A stretch of DNA of 64,000 bases from Paeniglutamicibacter terrestris (GTDB lineage: Bacteria > Actinomycetota > Actinomycetes > Actinomycetales > Micrococcaceae). The stretch covers positions 248,001-312,000 of the forward strand of contig NZ_JAAWVT010000004.1 in the NCBI RefSeq assembly GCF_012271785.1, read 5' to 3'. The notes under the pieces are model-generated. The model had not been told where the DNA came from. It saw only the letters and a list, made by a program, of their open reading frames with translations, and searched no databases. How positions within the stretch are numbered: the first letter of the stretch is position 1; each line of letters starts with the position of its first letter. The position numbers and the translations under genes were made by a program. Positions 25,613-34,599 of the stretch are shown one piece after another.

Positions 25613-27328
25613 ATGACCGTTACCGAAGAATTCCGTGCGGCACGCGATCGACTCATGGAATTGCGCACCAATTACACCGGCGCCCTCGAAGAGTTCCGTT
25701 GGCCGGCCTTCACCGAGTTCAACTTCGGTCTCGACTGGTTTGATCAGGTCGCCAAGGATCCCTCCCGCGCCGCAACCAACGCCTTGGTCATCGTGGAAAT
25801 GGACGGCAGCTCCACGCGTCGCACCTGGGCTGAGCTCGCGGAACGCTCCAACCAGGTTGCCAATTGGATGCGCTCGGTTGGAATGAAGCGCGGTGAAAAA
25901 ATGATTGTGATGCTGGGCAACCGCGTCGAACTCTGGGAGATCTTGCTCGCCGGCATCAAGCTGGGCATGGTCATGATCCCCACGACGACACAGATGACAC
26001 ACGTGGACTTGCAGGACCGGGTGGAGCGCGGAGAAGCCAGCTGGGCCCTGGCTGGCAGGAGTGATATCCACAAGTTCGACAAGGTTGAGGGCAAATTCAG
26101 CCTGATAAATGTGGACAAAGATGCCTCGTCAACCGCACTTGACTACACCGAAAGCGCCGAGCAATCCACGGAATTTGTTCCGGAGGTCCCCACCAAGGCC
26201 GATGAGACCCTACTGCTGTATTTCACCTCCGGCACCACGTCAAAGGCCAAACTGGTGGAACACACTCATACCTCCTACCCAGCCGGACACCTGAGCACCA
26301 TGTTTTGGATCGGGCTGGAGCCCGGCGATGTGCACCTCAATGTCGCTTCCCCGGGCTGGGCCAAACACGCGTGGAGTAATTTCTTCACCCCGTGGATCGC
26401 CGAAGCCACGGTGTTCCTCTACAACTACGAACGCTTCGATGCCAAGGCCCTGATGGCTCAGATGGACGCCGAGTCTGTCACCAGCTTCTGCGCGCCGCCA
26501 ACGGTGTGGCGCCTACTCATCCAAGCAGACCTCACGGCACTAAAAAATCCCCCGGCCAAGCTGGTGTCGGCAGGGGAACCCCTGAACGCCGAGGTAATCG
26601 ACCAGGTCAACCGCGCATGGGGCCAAACCATTCGTGACGGTTTCGGGCAGACCGAAACCACCGTGCAAATCGCCAACCCGCCCGGAATGCCCATCACCAT
26701 CGGCGCCATGGGACGCCCCATGCCCGGCTACGATGTTGTGCTCATCGACCCCGCCACCGGAGAAGCAGGAAGCGAAGGGGAAATCTGTCTGCGCTTAGAT
26801 CCTAGACCGTTGGGGATCATGAAGGGGTACTACGGAGATCCGGAAAAGACCGCGGAAGCCTTCCGAGACGGTCTTTATCACACCGGCGATATGGCCGAGA
26901 TGGACGAGCGAGGAGTCATTACCTATGTGGGGCGCGGGGACGATGTTTTCAAGTCCAGTGACTACAAACTCAGCCCCTTTGAGCTGGAGTCGGTGCTGAT
27001 CCAACACCCCGCAGTGGCCGAGGCCGCCGTTGTCCCCTCCCCCGATGCACTGAGGCTCTCGGTTCCCAAGGCCTTCGTGGTCACCACCGCTGGCCACGAA
27101 CCCTCTGCGGAGCTGGCCGAAAGCATCCTCGGCTTCTGCCGGGAACACCTGGCACCGTACAAACGGATCCGTCGCCTCGAATTCGCCGAACTTCCCAAAA
27201 CCATTTCCGGAAAGATCCGGCGGGTGGAACTGCGTAACAGCGAAGTGGCGCGCCACGAGACAACGGCGGGAACCCAATCCCTCGGCGTAGAGTACCGCGA
27301 CGACGATTTTCCGTCGCTGAAGTCCTGA
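25613..27328 (+). CDS. AMP-dependent acyl-CoA synthetase (medium-chain/benzoate-like family)
   Basis: 571 aa from ATG 25613, chosen because GAAAGG sits 6 nt before it (ATG 25607 touches the GAAAGG). Adenylation motifs: YFTSGTTSKAKLVEH (P-loop), GWAKHAWSNFFTPW, GFGQTETTVQ, YHTGDMAEMDERGVITYVGRGDDVFKSSDYKLSPFELE, and the C-terminal catalytic lysine in PKTISGKIRRVELR. Activates an unidentified carboxylate with CoA and ATP. Paired with the divergent acyl-CoA dehydrogenase; a MarR regulator gene follows. Confidence 0.9.
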   Translation: MTVTEEFRAARDRLMELRTNYTGALEEFRWPAFTEFNFGLDWFDQVAKDPSRAATNALVIVEMDGSSTRRTWAELAERSNQVANWMRSVGMKRGEKMIVMLGNRVELWEILLAGIKLGMVMIPTTTQMTHVDLQDRVERGEASWALAGRSDIHKFDKVEGKFSLINVDKDASSTALDYTESAEQSTEFVPEVPTKADETLLLYFTSGTTSKAKLVEHTHTSYPAGHLSTMFWIGLEPGDVHLNVASPGWAKHAWSNFFTPWIAEATVFLYNYERFDAKALMAQMDAESVTSFCAPPTVWRLLIQADLTALKNPPAKLVSAGEPLNAEVIDQVNRAWGQTIRDGFGQTETTVQIANPPGMPITIGAMGRPMPGYDVVLIDPATGEAGSEGEICLRLDPRPLGIMKGYYGDPEKTAEAFRDGLYHTGDMAEMDERGVITYVGRGDDVFKSSDYKLSPFELESVLIQHPAVAEAAVVPSPDALRLSVPKAFVVTTAGHEPSAELAESILGFCREHLAPYKRIRRLEFAELPKTISGKIRRVELRNSEVARHETTAGTQSLGVEYRDDDFPSLKS

Positions 27329-27380
27329 GCCCGAGCGGGGTTTGGATAAGCTAGGGCATTCGTTATACCCGGAGGGAAAA

Positions 27381-27938
27381 TTGAGCCAGCCACTATCGCG
27401 CGACCCGATCCTAGAAGCGCAACGCAATTGGGAACGTCATGGATGGGAGGACGTTGCCGAACCCATGGCCGCGATCACCGCGCTGATGCGCACGCAGCAG
27501 ATTCTCTTGCAGCGCGCTGAAACGGTGCTCAAGCCATTCGGTCTCACCTTCGCACGCTATGAAATGTTGGCGTTGCTCAGCTTTGCGCGCGATGGTGAGC
27601 TGGCGATGAATCGAGCCAGCGCGTTGTTGCAGGTTCACGCCACATCGGTCACCAATGCCGTGGACAGGTTAGAGAGCGCAGGGTTGGTCGCCCGAACCAA
27701 ACACCCGACCGACAAACGCACCACGCTCATCGCACTCTCACCGCAGGGCCGCGAACTATCCGCAGCAGCCACCCTCGAGCTAAACGCTCAGGTCTTTGCC
27801 GACTCCGGCTTCTCCGACCGAGACATCTCCACGCTGATCCGGATCTTTAGTAAGTTCCGCCGTGACGCTGGGGATTTCTCGGCGGAAGAATCTACCTCGG
27901 AGTCAGCAAACATTCGAGATACACCGCGTGGCAGCTGA
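27381..27938 (+). CDS. MarR family transcriptional regulator
   Basis: 185 aa from TTG 27381, selected because GGAGG lies 5 nt before it. A possible -10 TAAGCT is at 27345. Winged helix: LTFARYEMLALLSFARDGELAMNRASALLQVHATSVTNAVDRLESAGLVARTKHPTDKRTTLIALSPQGREL, with the DKR wing motif of MarR proteins. Directly downstream of the acyl-CoA ligase, hence a candidate regulator of the acid-CoA genes and perhaps of the mmsA operon, which shares an operator-like block. Ends 3 bp from the convergent ABC gene. Confidence 0.88.
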   Translation: MSQPLSRDPILEAQRNWERHGWEDVAEPMAAITALMRTQQILLQRAETVLKPFGLTFARYEMLALLSFARDGELAMNRASALLQVHATSVTNAVDRLESAGLVARTKHPTDKRTTLIALSPQGRELSAAATLELNAQVFADSGFSDRDISTLIRIFSKFRRDAGDFSAEESTSESANIRDTPRGS

Positions 27939-27941
27939 GGC

Positions 27942-28649
27942 CTAACTACCGACCAGTTCCGAAATTCCCAACACTCCATCGCGCATGGCGGCAACCGAGT
28001 CGGTGAACGAAATGAACTCGGTATCGTGGGTAACCATCACGGTGGCCACCGAGAATTCCTTGGTGACCTGCGCCAACAGACGCACGATTGATTCACTACG
28101 TGCGTTGTCCAACGCCGCCGTCGGCTCGTCGACCAGCAACACCTTCGGTTCGCCCATCAAGGCGCGGGCAATGTTCACACGCTGACGTTGACCACCGGAG
28201 AGTTGGTGCGGGCGCTTCTTGGCACTGTCGGCCAAGCCCACGATATCCAACAACTCCATGGCATGTTTTTTGGCTGGCTTCAGCGACTTGCCACGCAGAT
28301 GGTCAGAGATCATGAGTTGTTCCACCGCTGTAAGTGAGGCCAGTAGATTGGGCTGCTGAAAGATGATGCCGATCTTTTCGCGACGTAACGCGGTCAGCTG
28401 GGCATCGTTCAGGTCACTAGCGGTGGTTCCGTCGATGATCACCAGACCACTAGTGGGGCGAATGAGTGTTGCCGCGGCGGCCAGCAGGGAGGACTTGCCC
28501 GAGCCCGAGGGGCCGATGAGCGAGAGCATCTTCCCGGCACCGACGCTCAAGTTCACGGCGTCCAGAGCTTTGATGGTGCCGTCTCCGTCTGGGTATTCAA
28601 GCGTGACGTCGATCAGTTGCAGTGGCATGTTGGTGTTGGGGGTATTCAT
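27942..28649 (-). CDS. ABC transporter ATPase, LolD/MacB-like
   Basis: 235 aa, ATG 28649. Walker A GPSGSGKSS, Q-loop IIFQQPNLLASLTAVEQL, signature LSGGQRQRV, Walker B VLLVDEPTAALD, H-loop VTHDTEFISF. Sequence type is that of MacB/FtsE-like ATPases that work with an FtsX-fold permease, here the gene immediately upstream. Probably moves or senses an envelope substrate such as a lipid or antimicrobial peptide (inference). Confidence 0.92.
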   Translation of the reverse strand: MNTPNTNMPLQLIDVTLEYPDGDGTIKALDAVNLSVGAGKMLSLIGPSGSGKSSLLAAAATLIRPTSGLVIIDGTTASDLNDAQLTALRREKIGIIFQQPNLLASLTAVEQLMISDHLRGKSLKPAKKHAMELLDIVGLADSAKKRPHQLSGGQRQRVNIARALMGEPKVLLVDEPTAALDNARSESIVRLLAQVTKEFSVATVMVTHDTEFISFTDSVAAMRDGVLGISELVGS

Positions 28650-28703
28650 GGAAATCCTTCACTCGTGTGGGGAGAGAAATTGTTGCGAAAACTACTCGGT
28701 GAA

Positions 28704-29819
28704 CTAGTTGCCACCAAGGGCGATCAGTGGATCGACCTTGGTCACGCGTGAGACGGCGAGCGCAGCTCCGGCAAGGCCCAGCACTACCACCCCAACAATG
28801 GGCAGCAGCGTGGTGGCCGGACTCAGTAGGAAGGGAGCCGCGGCCGCGGCGAGGGAACCACCGAGGATCCCCACACCTCCGCCGATTCCTGCACCGAGCA
28901 GGAGCACGATACTCGCCTGGGTGATGGCGTCTCGCAGCACGTAGCTACCGGAACCGCCGAGCGCCTTGAGCACGGCGATGTCGCGGGTACGCTGTACCGT
29001 CCATACAGTGAGGAAGGCAAGGATCACTAGGGCAGATATGCCATAGAGGAAGCCTTGCATCATCAACAGGGATCCGTTTTCGCTCTTGTAAGAACCTAGC
29101 GCGGCGTATGACCCGGTGCGGGTAGTGCTCACCGTGGATGCGGCAGCGTTCGCCGCCTCTGTATCAACGGTTGCCCCATCCTGATTGGTCACAGCGATGA
29201 CGGTTCCGGCCTGATGCTGATCTCCTAGGTGAGCGAGCTTGGTCCAAGAATCTAGATCCGTGTAGGCAACCGAAGTGTGGGAGTACCAGTTATCTGCGGT
29301 TACTCCCCCAATACGTAAATCGACCCCGGCCATGGAGATCATGTCTCCAGTTTTGAGCGACAGGTCTTCCGCCACGGATTCACCGATGACGACTTCTCCC
29401 TTGGCTATCGGCAATGGTGCGAGGGCGCTGTCCTGCTCAAGGCCGAAGACCGCGACGTTCGTGGTTCCGGTGCTGGTTTCAGATCCAACAGCCGAGCCCT
29501 GGAAACGCGTTTGGGTGATGCCGATGGCCTGGGCCGAAGCGACGCCTTCACGAGTCTCCCATGTGGCTACCTGCTCGGCCGTGACCTGGCTTTCGGTGAA
29601 GGAGGCCTTGGGTTCATTGCCGCTGGCGGCGCCGAAGACAATGCTGTCTACGGGCTTGGCCGCCGATCCAAGATTCTTGAGGGCGGAGGTTGACTGATCG
29701 CCCAGACCTGCGGTGAGTCCGGAGAGCATGACCAGTAGCAGCGTAATGAGCGCCACCACCGTGCCCATCAGGGCGAAGCGGCCCTTGGCGAAGCGAATAT
29801 CTCGAATGGCGAGGAACAT
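28704..29819 (-). CDS. ABC transporter permease, FtsX-like
   Basis: 371 aa, ATG 29819. One N-terminal membrane helix (FALMGTVVALITLLLVMLSGLTAGL), a large extracytoplasmic MacB-PCD-type domain (about residues 40-240), then three helices in the C-terminal FtsX domain (LMMQGFLYGISALVILAFLTVW, RDAITQASIVLLLGAGIGGGVG and a final one). This is the MacB topology with a single FtsX domain. 54 bp upstream of its ATPase gene. An 18-bp perfect palindrome lies about 95 bp before the start. Confidence 0.9.
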   Translation of the reverse strand: MFLAIRDIRFAKGRFALMGTVVALITLLLVMLSGLTAGLGDQSTSALKNLGSAAKPVDSIVFGAASGNEPKASFTESQVTAEQVATWETREGVASAQAIGITQTRFQGSAVGSETSTGTTNVAVFGLEQDSALAPLPIAKGEVVIGESVAEDLSLKTGDMISMAGVDLRIGGVTADNWYSHTSVAYTDLDSWTKLAHLGDQHQAGTVIAVTNQDGATVDTEAANAAASTVSTTRTGSYAALGSYKSENGSLLMMQGFLYGISALVILAFLTVWTVQRTRDIAVLKALGGSGSYVLRDAITQASIVLLLGAGIGGGVGILGGSLAAAAAPFLLSPATTLLPIVGVVVLGLAGAALAVSRVTKVDPLIALGGN

Positions 29820-29912
29820 GATCGGGGTTCTCTTTCGGTGGATGATTCGGGGATTTGCCGTTGGCCTTTCCCCTTCTTATCTCCCATCCTCCGACGTTCC
29901 TGATGCTCGCAC

Positions 29913-29930
29913 ATCGACCATATGGTCGAT
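29913..29930. promoter_or_regulatory. 18-bp perfect palindrome upstream of the FtsX-type ABC operon
   Basis: ATCGACCATATGGTCGAT is fully self-complementary and lies 94-111 bp before the permease start. Length and composition fit a TetR- or PadR-type operator. No candidate regulator adjoins it; MarR genes are the nearest. Confidence 0.5.
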
Positions 29931-30018
29931 TGCTGTGGGCATGGCATTATTCAGGAATTTTTTCGTGGCCTTCCGATCATGACCATTGGCCGACATTCCT
30001 GAACTGCTGCTTGGGGAG

Positions 30019-30067
30019 CGTCGTCCCGGAACTCTCGTGTCATTGACGCAGGCATTCCGGGACGACG
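30019..30067. terminator. inverted repeat after mmsB, probable terminator
   Basis: Perfect 13-nt arms CGTCGTCCCGGAA and TTCCGGGACGACG with a 23-nt loop, 30 bp past the end of mmsB. No U-tract, as with the similar repeat after pyrE. Confidence 0.5.
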
Positions 30068-30096
30068 TGGCACTCCGCCTCTAGGCTGCGCTGTAG

Positions 30097-31023
30097 CTAG
30101 TTTCCAGAGTTTTTGCGGATCTCGGTGATGATTCCGGAAAAGTCGCGTCCTGCCCCGCCCTCATCGGAAAATTGGCGGTAGATCTGCGCTGCAAGGGGGC
30201 CCAGTTGCGCGCTAACTCCCGTGTTTTCTAGTGCATTGAGCGCTAGACCTAGATCCTTAGCCATGAGCGCCCCAGCGAATCCGGGAACATAATCTCGATT
30301 CGCCGGAGAGGTAGGTACGGGACCGGGAACTGGGCAGTTGGTAGTGACTGCCCAGCATTGTCCCGAGGCCGTGGAGATCACGTCGTACAGCGCCTGATGA
30401 CTCAACCCCAATTTTTCCCCCAGGACGAAGGCCTCGGCGGCCCCGATCATGGAGATACCCAGCAGCATGTTGTTACAAATCTTGGCGGCTTGCCCAGCGC
30501 CGTGCTCACCGCAATGGACTAGTTTTTTGCCCATGACCTCCAGCAGTACGGTGATCTGGTCCATATCGGAGGCGTCGGCACCGATCATGAACGTTAGTGT
30601 CCCGGCTTCAGCGCCAACAACACCACCGGATACCGGTGCGTCGGCGGATCGATGTCCGGCGGCCAGGGCGAGTTCAGCAGCCTCGCGGGCCTGAGCCACA
30701 TCGATGGTGGAGCAATCGAGGAAGAGGGTGTTTGGCGGGGCCACCTCCAGCAGTCCCGGTGTATCAACTCCGCGGTAGGCGTCAAGCAGGATCGCCCCCG
30801 AAGGGAACATGGTCAGCACGATGGCCGCGCCGGTGGCGGCCTCTGCCGCAGTGGTCGCACATGGCAAACCGGCGGCGGTGGCCGCTGCCACGGCGGCCGG
30901 GACCACATCAAAGCCCACTACATCAAATCCAGCCTTGAGGAGGTTCACGGCCATGGGTTCCCCCATGTGTCCAAGTCCCAAGAAGGCAATACGGCCCGGC
31001 GCTGCGGGTGTCGTTTCGGTCAT
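30097..31023 (-). CDS. mmsB: 3-hydroxyisobutyrate dehydrogenase
   Basis: 308 aa, ATG 31023. N-terminal Rossmann domain with GLGHMGEPMAVNLLKAGF; substrate-binding SADAPVSGGVVGAEAGTL; catalytic lysine in GHGAGQAAKICNNMLLG; C-terminal helical domain ending in GGAGRDFSGIITEI. Oxidises 3-hydroxyisobutyrate to methylmalonate semialdehyde with NAD+ in valine breakdown. Third gene of the mmsA operon. Confidence 0.93.
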   Translation of the reverse strand: MTETTPAAPGRIAFLGLGHMGEPMAVNLLKAGFDVVGFDVVPAAVAAATAAGLPCATTAAEAATGAAIVLTMFPSGAILLDAYRGVDTPGLLEVAPPNTLFLDCSTIDVAQAREAAELALAAGHRSADAPVSGGVVGAEAGTLTFMIGADASDMDQITVLLEVMGKKLVHCGEHGAGQAAKICNNMLLGISMIGAAEAFVLGEKLGLSHQALYDVISTASGQCWAVTTNCPVPGPVPTSPANRDYVPGFAGALMAKDLGLALNALENTGVSAQLGPLAAQIYRQFSDEGGAGRDFSGIITEIRKNSGN

Positions 31024-31038
31024 GTCAGTCCTCCATTG

Positions 31039-32112
31039 CTATTCGACGGCGCCACTGAGGGCGCGGGGGTTGAGTTTGAGTTCTCGATTGCCCAGGGAAG
31101 CAAAGCTGGCCTCAAGCAACTCCATATCCACCGCTTGAAGCGTGGCGGGGTTCCACATTGGCGCATAGTCCTTGTCGATAACTTGGGCTCGGATGCCTTC
31201 TGGGAAGTCACTAGATTCCAGGGCACGGAGCCCCACTCGATATTCCTGTTTAAGGACTTCTTTGAGGTCGGTAAGGTTTTTGGCTCGGCGTAGCGAGGCA
31301 AGGGTGAGCTTCAGTGCGCTGGGCGATTTTTTGCCCAGCGTCGCCACCGCTGCACGGGCTTCGTCGTTACCCGCTGCTGCCAACGCGTTCAGGTCCGCCA
31401 TGATTTCTTCGACGCTCGAGTGTGCGTAAGCGTCATCAAGCCACGCACGCCAGGATTCGAGATTTGAGGCGGGCACCGGAAGGATGAATCCCGGAAGAAT
31501 GTCGTCAACCGGCGCCGTTTCCAGCGCCACGAAGAGCTCTTCGGCTCGGGCGAAATCGATGAGGTGATCGGCCAGTCCCAGATAGAGCACCTCGGCAGCA
31601 CCCAGGTGTTCTCCGGTGAGTGCGGCGTGAGTGCCACTTTCGCCCGGGGAGCGTGAAAGCAGATACGTACCGCCGACATCGGGGACAAACCCGATGGTTG
31701 TCTCGGGCATACCACTGCGCGTCCGGGTGGTAACCAGCCGGTGACTGCCGTGGGCCGAGATCCCCACTCCCCCGCCGAGCACCAACCCGTCCATGTAGGC
31801 GATGTAGGGCTTGGGATACGACTGGATCAGGGAGTTCAGTGAATATTCGGTGCTCCAGAACTCCTCGGTTTCCTGACCACCGGAGGTGATGTCGCGGTAG
31901 ATCGCCACGATGTCTCCGCCGGCGCAGAGTCCACGTTCCCCCGAGCCGCGCACCAGCACTTGATGTACCGCCGGATCGGTGGCCCAGCGGAGCAGGGTTT
32001 CGAGCATGGCAGTGGCCATGGTGGCAGTCAGGGCATTCACCGCACGCGGGCGGTTCAGCGTGATGACGCCCAGGGTGCCGCGGACAGCAAAAAGTACTTC
32101 GGGTTCACTCAT
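31039..32112 (-). CDS. 3-hydroxyisobutyryl-CoA hydrolase (enoyl-CoA hydratase/isomerase family)
   Basis: 357 aa from ATG 32112, preceded by GGAGGGCAG and only 4 bp after the mmsA stop. Crotonase fold with RGSGERGLCAGGDIVAIYRD (oxyanion-hole GG), GLVLGGGVGISAHGSHRLV, and the family-specific MPETTIGFVPDVGGTYLLSR; its Glu and Asp are the catalytic residues of HIBYL-CoA hydrolases. The ~350-residue length separates it from 260-residue hydratases. Releases CoA from 3-hydroxyisobutyryl-CoA, which fits exactly between the neighbouring enzymes. Confidence 0.92.
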   Translation of the reverse strand: MSEPEVLFAVRGTLGVITLNRPRAVNALTATMATAMLETLLRWATDPAVHQVLVRGSGERGLCAGGDIVAIYRDITSGGQETEEFWSTEYSLNSLIQSYPKPYIAYMDGLVLGGGVGISAHGSHRLVTTRTRSGMPETTIGFVPDVGGTYLLSRSPGESGTHAALTGEHLGAAEVLYLGLADHLIDFARAEELFVALETAPVDDILPGFILPVPASNLESWRAWLDDAYAHSSVEEIMADLNALAAAGNDEARAAVATLGKKSPSALKLTLASLRRAKNLTDLKEVLKQEYRVGLRALESSDFPEGIRAQVIDKDYAPMWNPATLQAVDMELLEASFASLGNRELKLNPRALSGAVE

Positions 32113-32116
32113 ATTA

Positions 32117-33616
32117 TTAACTGCCCTCCGGCATGATGAAGCTTGCACCCTCACGGATACCCGATGGCCAGCGCGTGGTCACGGTCTTGGTCTTGGTGTA
32201 GAAGCGGAATCCGTCGGCTCCATGCTGGTTCAAATCCCCAAAGCCAGAGGCCTTCCATCCGCCGAAGGTGTAATAGGCGATCGGCACCGGGATGGGAACG
32301 TTGATTCCCACCATGCCGACCTGCACGCGTGAGGAGAAGTTCCGTGCGGTGTCCCCGTCGCGGGTGAAAATGGAAACTCCGTTGCCAAATTCGTGCTCGG
32401 AGGGCAAGCGGAGTGCTTCCTCGTAGTCCTTGGCTCGGATGATGCAAAGCACGGGACCGAAAATTTCTTCCTTGTAGATCCGCATGGTTTCGGTGACGTT
32501 GTCAAAGAGAGTGGGACCAACCCAGAAGCCGTTCTCGTGGCCGGGCACGGTTAATCCGCGGCCGTCGACCACCAGTGATGCACCTTCGTCAACACCGATC
32601 TGGACATAGTCTTCGATGCGCTCCTTGGCGCTTTGAGCTACCACCGGGCCAAAATCTGATGTCTCGTCCATGCCGTCACCCACCCTGAGGGTAGCGATGC
32701 GTTCAACCAGCTTGGCCACCAGCGCGTCGGCAGTTTTTTCACCCACGGGGATGGCCACAGAGATCGCCATGCAGCGTTCTCCCGCGGAACCATATCCGGC
32801 ACCCATGAGCGCATCGGCGACCATGTCCAGATCAGCGTCGGGCATGATGACCATGTGATTTTTTGCGCCACCGAAGCACTGTGCCCGCTTGCCGTTGGCT
32901 GCTGCCGTTGCATAGATGCTTTGGGCGATCGGTGTGGAACCCACGAATCCGATGGCCTTGACCCGTGGGTCCTCCAGCAGCACATCAACGGCCTCCTTGT
33001 CCCCATTAATGACGTTGAAGATGCCGTCGGGGAGGCCCGCTTCGGTGAAGAGTTCGGCCAGCCGTAGTGGGACGGATGGGTCGCGTTCGGAGGGCTTGAG
33101 GATGAAGGCGTTGCCCGAGGCGATCGCCGGGCCGGCCTTCCACAGCGGGATCATGGCCGGAAAATTGAACGGGGTAATGCCTGCGACCACACCGAGGGGT
33201 TGGCGCATGGAGTGGACATCAATGTCGCTTCCGGCGCTGTCGGAGAATTCCCCCTTCAACAAGTGTGGGGCGGCGACGCAGAATTCGATGACTTCGAGCC
33301 CGCGCTGGATGTCGCCCTTGGCGTCGGGGAAGGTTTTGCCATGTTCACTGGTCAGCAGGGCTGCTAGCTCGTCCATATTTGCATACACGAGCTCGACAAA
33401 CTTGTTCAGAATTCTGGCGCGCCGCTGCGGATTTGTCGTACCCCACTGGACCTGCGCTGTTTCGGCGACGGTGATGGCCCGACGGACTTCGTCTCCCGAG
33501 GCCAGCGGGAGCCGCGCCTGCACCTCTCCAATGGAGGGGTTGTAGACATCGGCGAAACGGCCGGAGGTGCCGTCGACGTGGGCGCCACCCACATAATGGG
33601 TCAGTTCGCGGGTCAT
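32117..33616 (-). CDS. mmsA: CoA-acylating methylmalonate-semialdehyde dehydrogenase
   Basis: 499 aa, ATG 33616 with a GAGGAGCAAG-like Shine-Dalgarno a few nt upstream. ALDH fold: FNFPAMIPLWKAGPAIASGNAFILKPSERDPS, FGGAKNHMVIMPDAD, and catalytic Cys in GSAGERCMAISVAI. The catalytic Glu of ordinary ALDHs is Asn here (GAKNH), typical of MmsA. Converts methylmalonate semialdehyde to propionyl-CoA. First gene of the valine catabolic operon; its upstream region shares an operator-like block with the acyl-CoA divergon. Confidence 0.95.
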   Translation of the reverse strand: MTRELTHYVGGAHVDGTSGRFADVYNPSIGEVQARLPLASGDEVRRAITVAETAQVQWGTTNPQRRARILNKFVELVYANMDELAALLTSEHGKTFPDAKGDIQRGLEVIEFCVAAPHLLKGEFSDSAGSDIDVHSMRQPLGVVAGITPFNFPAMIPLWKAGPAIASGNAFILKPSERDPSVPLRLAELFTEAGLPDGIFNVINGDKEAVDVLLEDPRVKAIGFVGSTPIAQSIYATAAANGKRAQCFGGAKNHMVIMPDADLDMVADALMGAGYGSAGERCMAISVAIPVGEKTADALVAKLVERIATLRVGDGMDETSDFGPVVAQSAKERIEDYVQIGVDEGASLVVDGRGLTVPGHENGFWVGPTLFDNVTETMRIYKEEIFGPVLCIIRAKDYEEALRLPSEHEFGNGVSIFTRDGDTARNFSSRVQVGMVGINVPIPVPIAYYTFGGWKASGFGDLNQHGADGFRFYTKTKTVTTRWPSGIREGASFIMPEGS

Positions 33617-33680
33617 GTGATGCTTGCTCCTCAGCAGAATTCGCTAGCACGCGGCAGCTTCATGTGATGGGCGCCACGTC

Positions 33681-33723
33681 TGATATCCAAAAATATACTC
33701 GGACTTCCTACTAAATTGCTAGG
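33681..33723 (-). promoter_or_regulatory. operator-like block upstream of mmsA
   Basis: TGATATCCAAAAATATA (33681 on) followed by TTCCTACTAA (33705-33714) within CCTACTAAATTGCTAGG (33707-33723), an imperfect CCTA-N9-TAGG palindrome. Ten nt are identical to the site at 25577-25586, and the GATATC element is similarly placed. Confidence 0.45.
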
Positions 33724-33792
33724 GGCACTATTTTTCCCGGACTTTTCTGCCGCAAACCTGAACCCGATCACCGAAGTTGATAGGTTGGGAAG

Positions 33793-34596
33793 GTGAAGAT
33801 TGCTACTTGGAACGTGAATTCCCTTCGTGCCCGTGCCGACCGCGTCGAGGACTGGCTGCGACGCTCCGACGTCGACGTCTTGGCCATTCAAGAAACCAAG
33901 TGCAAAGACGAGAACTTCCCATGGGAACTCTTTGAGAACAACGACTACGAGGTAGCCCACTTCGGGATCAGTCAGTGGAACGGCGTGGCGATCGCCTCCC
34001 GCGTGGGCCTGGACAACGTGGAGCGCACCTTTGTTGACCAACCAGCATTCGGCAAGGGCGGCAAGGACCCGGTCCAAGAGGCACGCGCGATCGCTGCCAC
34101 CTGCGGAGGCGTACGCATCTGGAGCCTGTACGTACCCAACGGTCGTGCACTGGAGGACGAACACATGCCGTACAAGCTCTCGTGGCTCGAGAACCTCAAT
34201 CAGCAGGCGGCAAGCTGGCTGGCAGAAGATCCCAGCGCGCAGGTAGCCCTGATGGGCGACTGGAATATTGCCCCACGCGATGAGGACGTCTGGGACATTG
34301 ATTTCTTCCGAGACAACAACATGACCCACGTTTCTACTCCCGAGCGTGCAGCCTTCGAGGCCTTCCTGAAAACTGGCTTTAGCGACGTGGTGCGCCCCTA
34401 CACCGATACGCCCAAAACCTACACCTACTGGGACTACACGCAGCTGCGCTTCCCGAAGAACGAGGGCATGCGCATCGACTTCACCTTGGCTTCCCCCGCA
34501 CTAGCGGACAGGGTCATCGGCGCCAGCATTGACCGCGAAGAGCGTAAGGGCAAGGGCGCATCCGACCACACCCCGGTGATCGTGGAGCTGAGCTAG
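33793..34596 (+). CDS. xthA: exodeoxyribonuclease III
   Basis: 267 aa, GTG 33793 placed 6 nt after TAGGTT (leaderless). Endonuclease/exonuclease/phosphatase fold with VKIATWNVNSLRAR, metal-binding Glu in IQETKCKD, SLYVPNGR, GDWNIAPRDEDVWD, MRIDFTLASPAL, and C-terminal SDHTPVIVEL. AP endonuclease and 3'-5' exonuclease of base-excision repair. A hypothetical gene follows 3 bp later. Confidence 0.95.
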   Translation: MKIATWNVNSLRARADRVEDWLRRSDVDVLAIQETKCKDENFPWELFENNDYEVAHFGISQWNGVAIASRVGLDNVERTFVDQPAFGKGGKDPVQEARAIAATCGGVRIWSLYVPNGRALEDEHMPYKLSWLENLNQQAASWLAEDPSAQVALMGDWNIAPRDEDVWDIDFFRDNNMTHVSTPERAAFEAFLKTGFSDVVRPYTDTPKTYTYWDYTQLRFPKNEGMRIDFTLASPALADRVIGASIDREERKGKGASDHTPVIVELS

Positions 34597-34599
34597 GTC

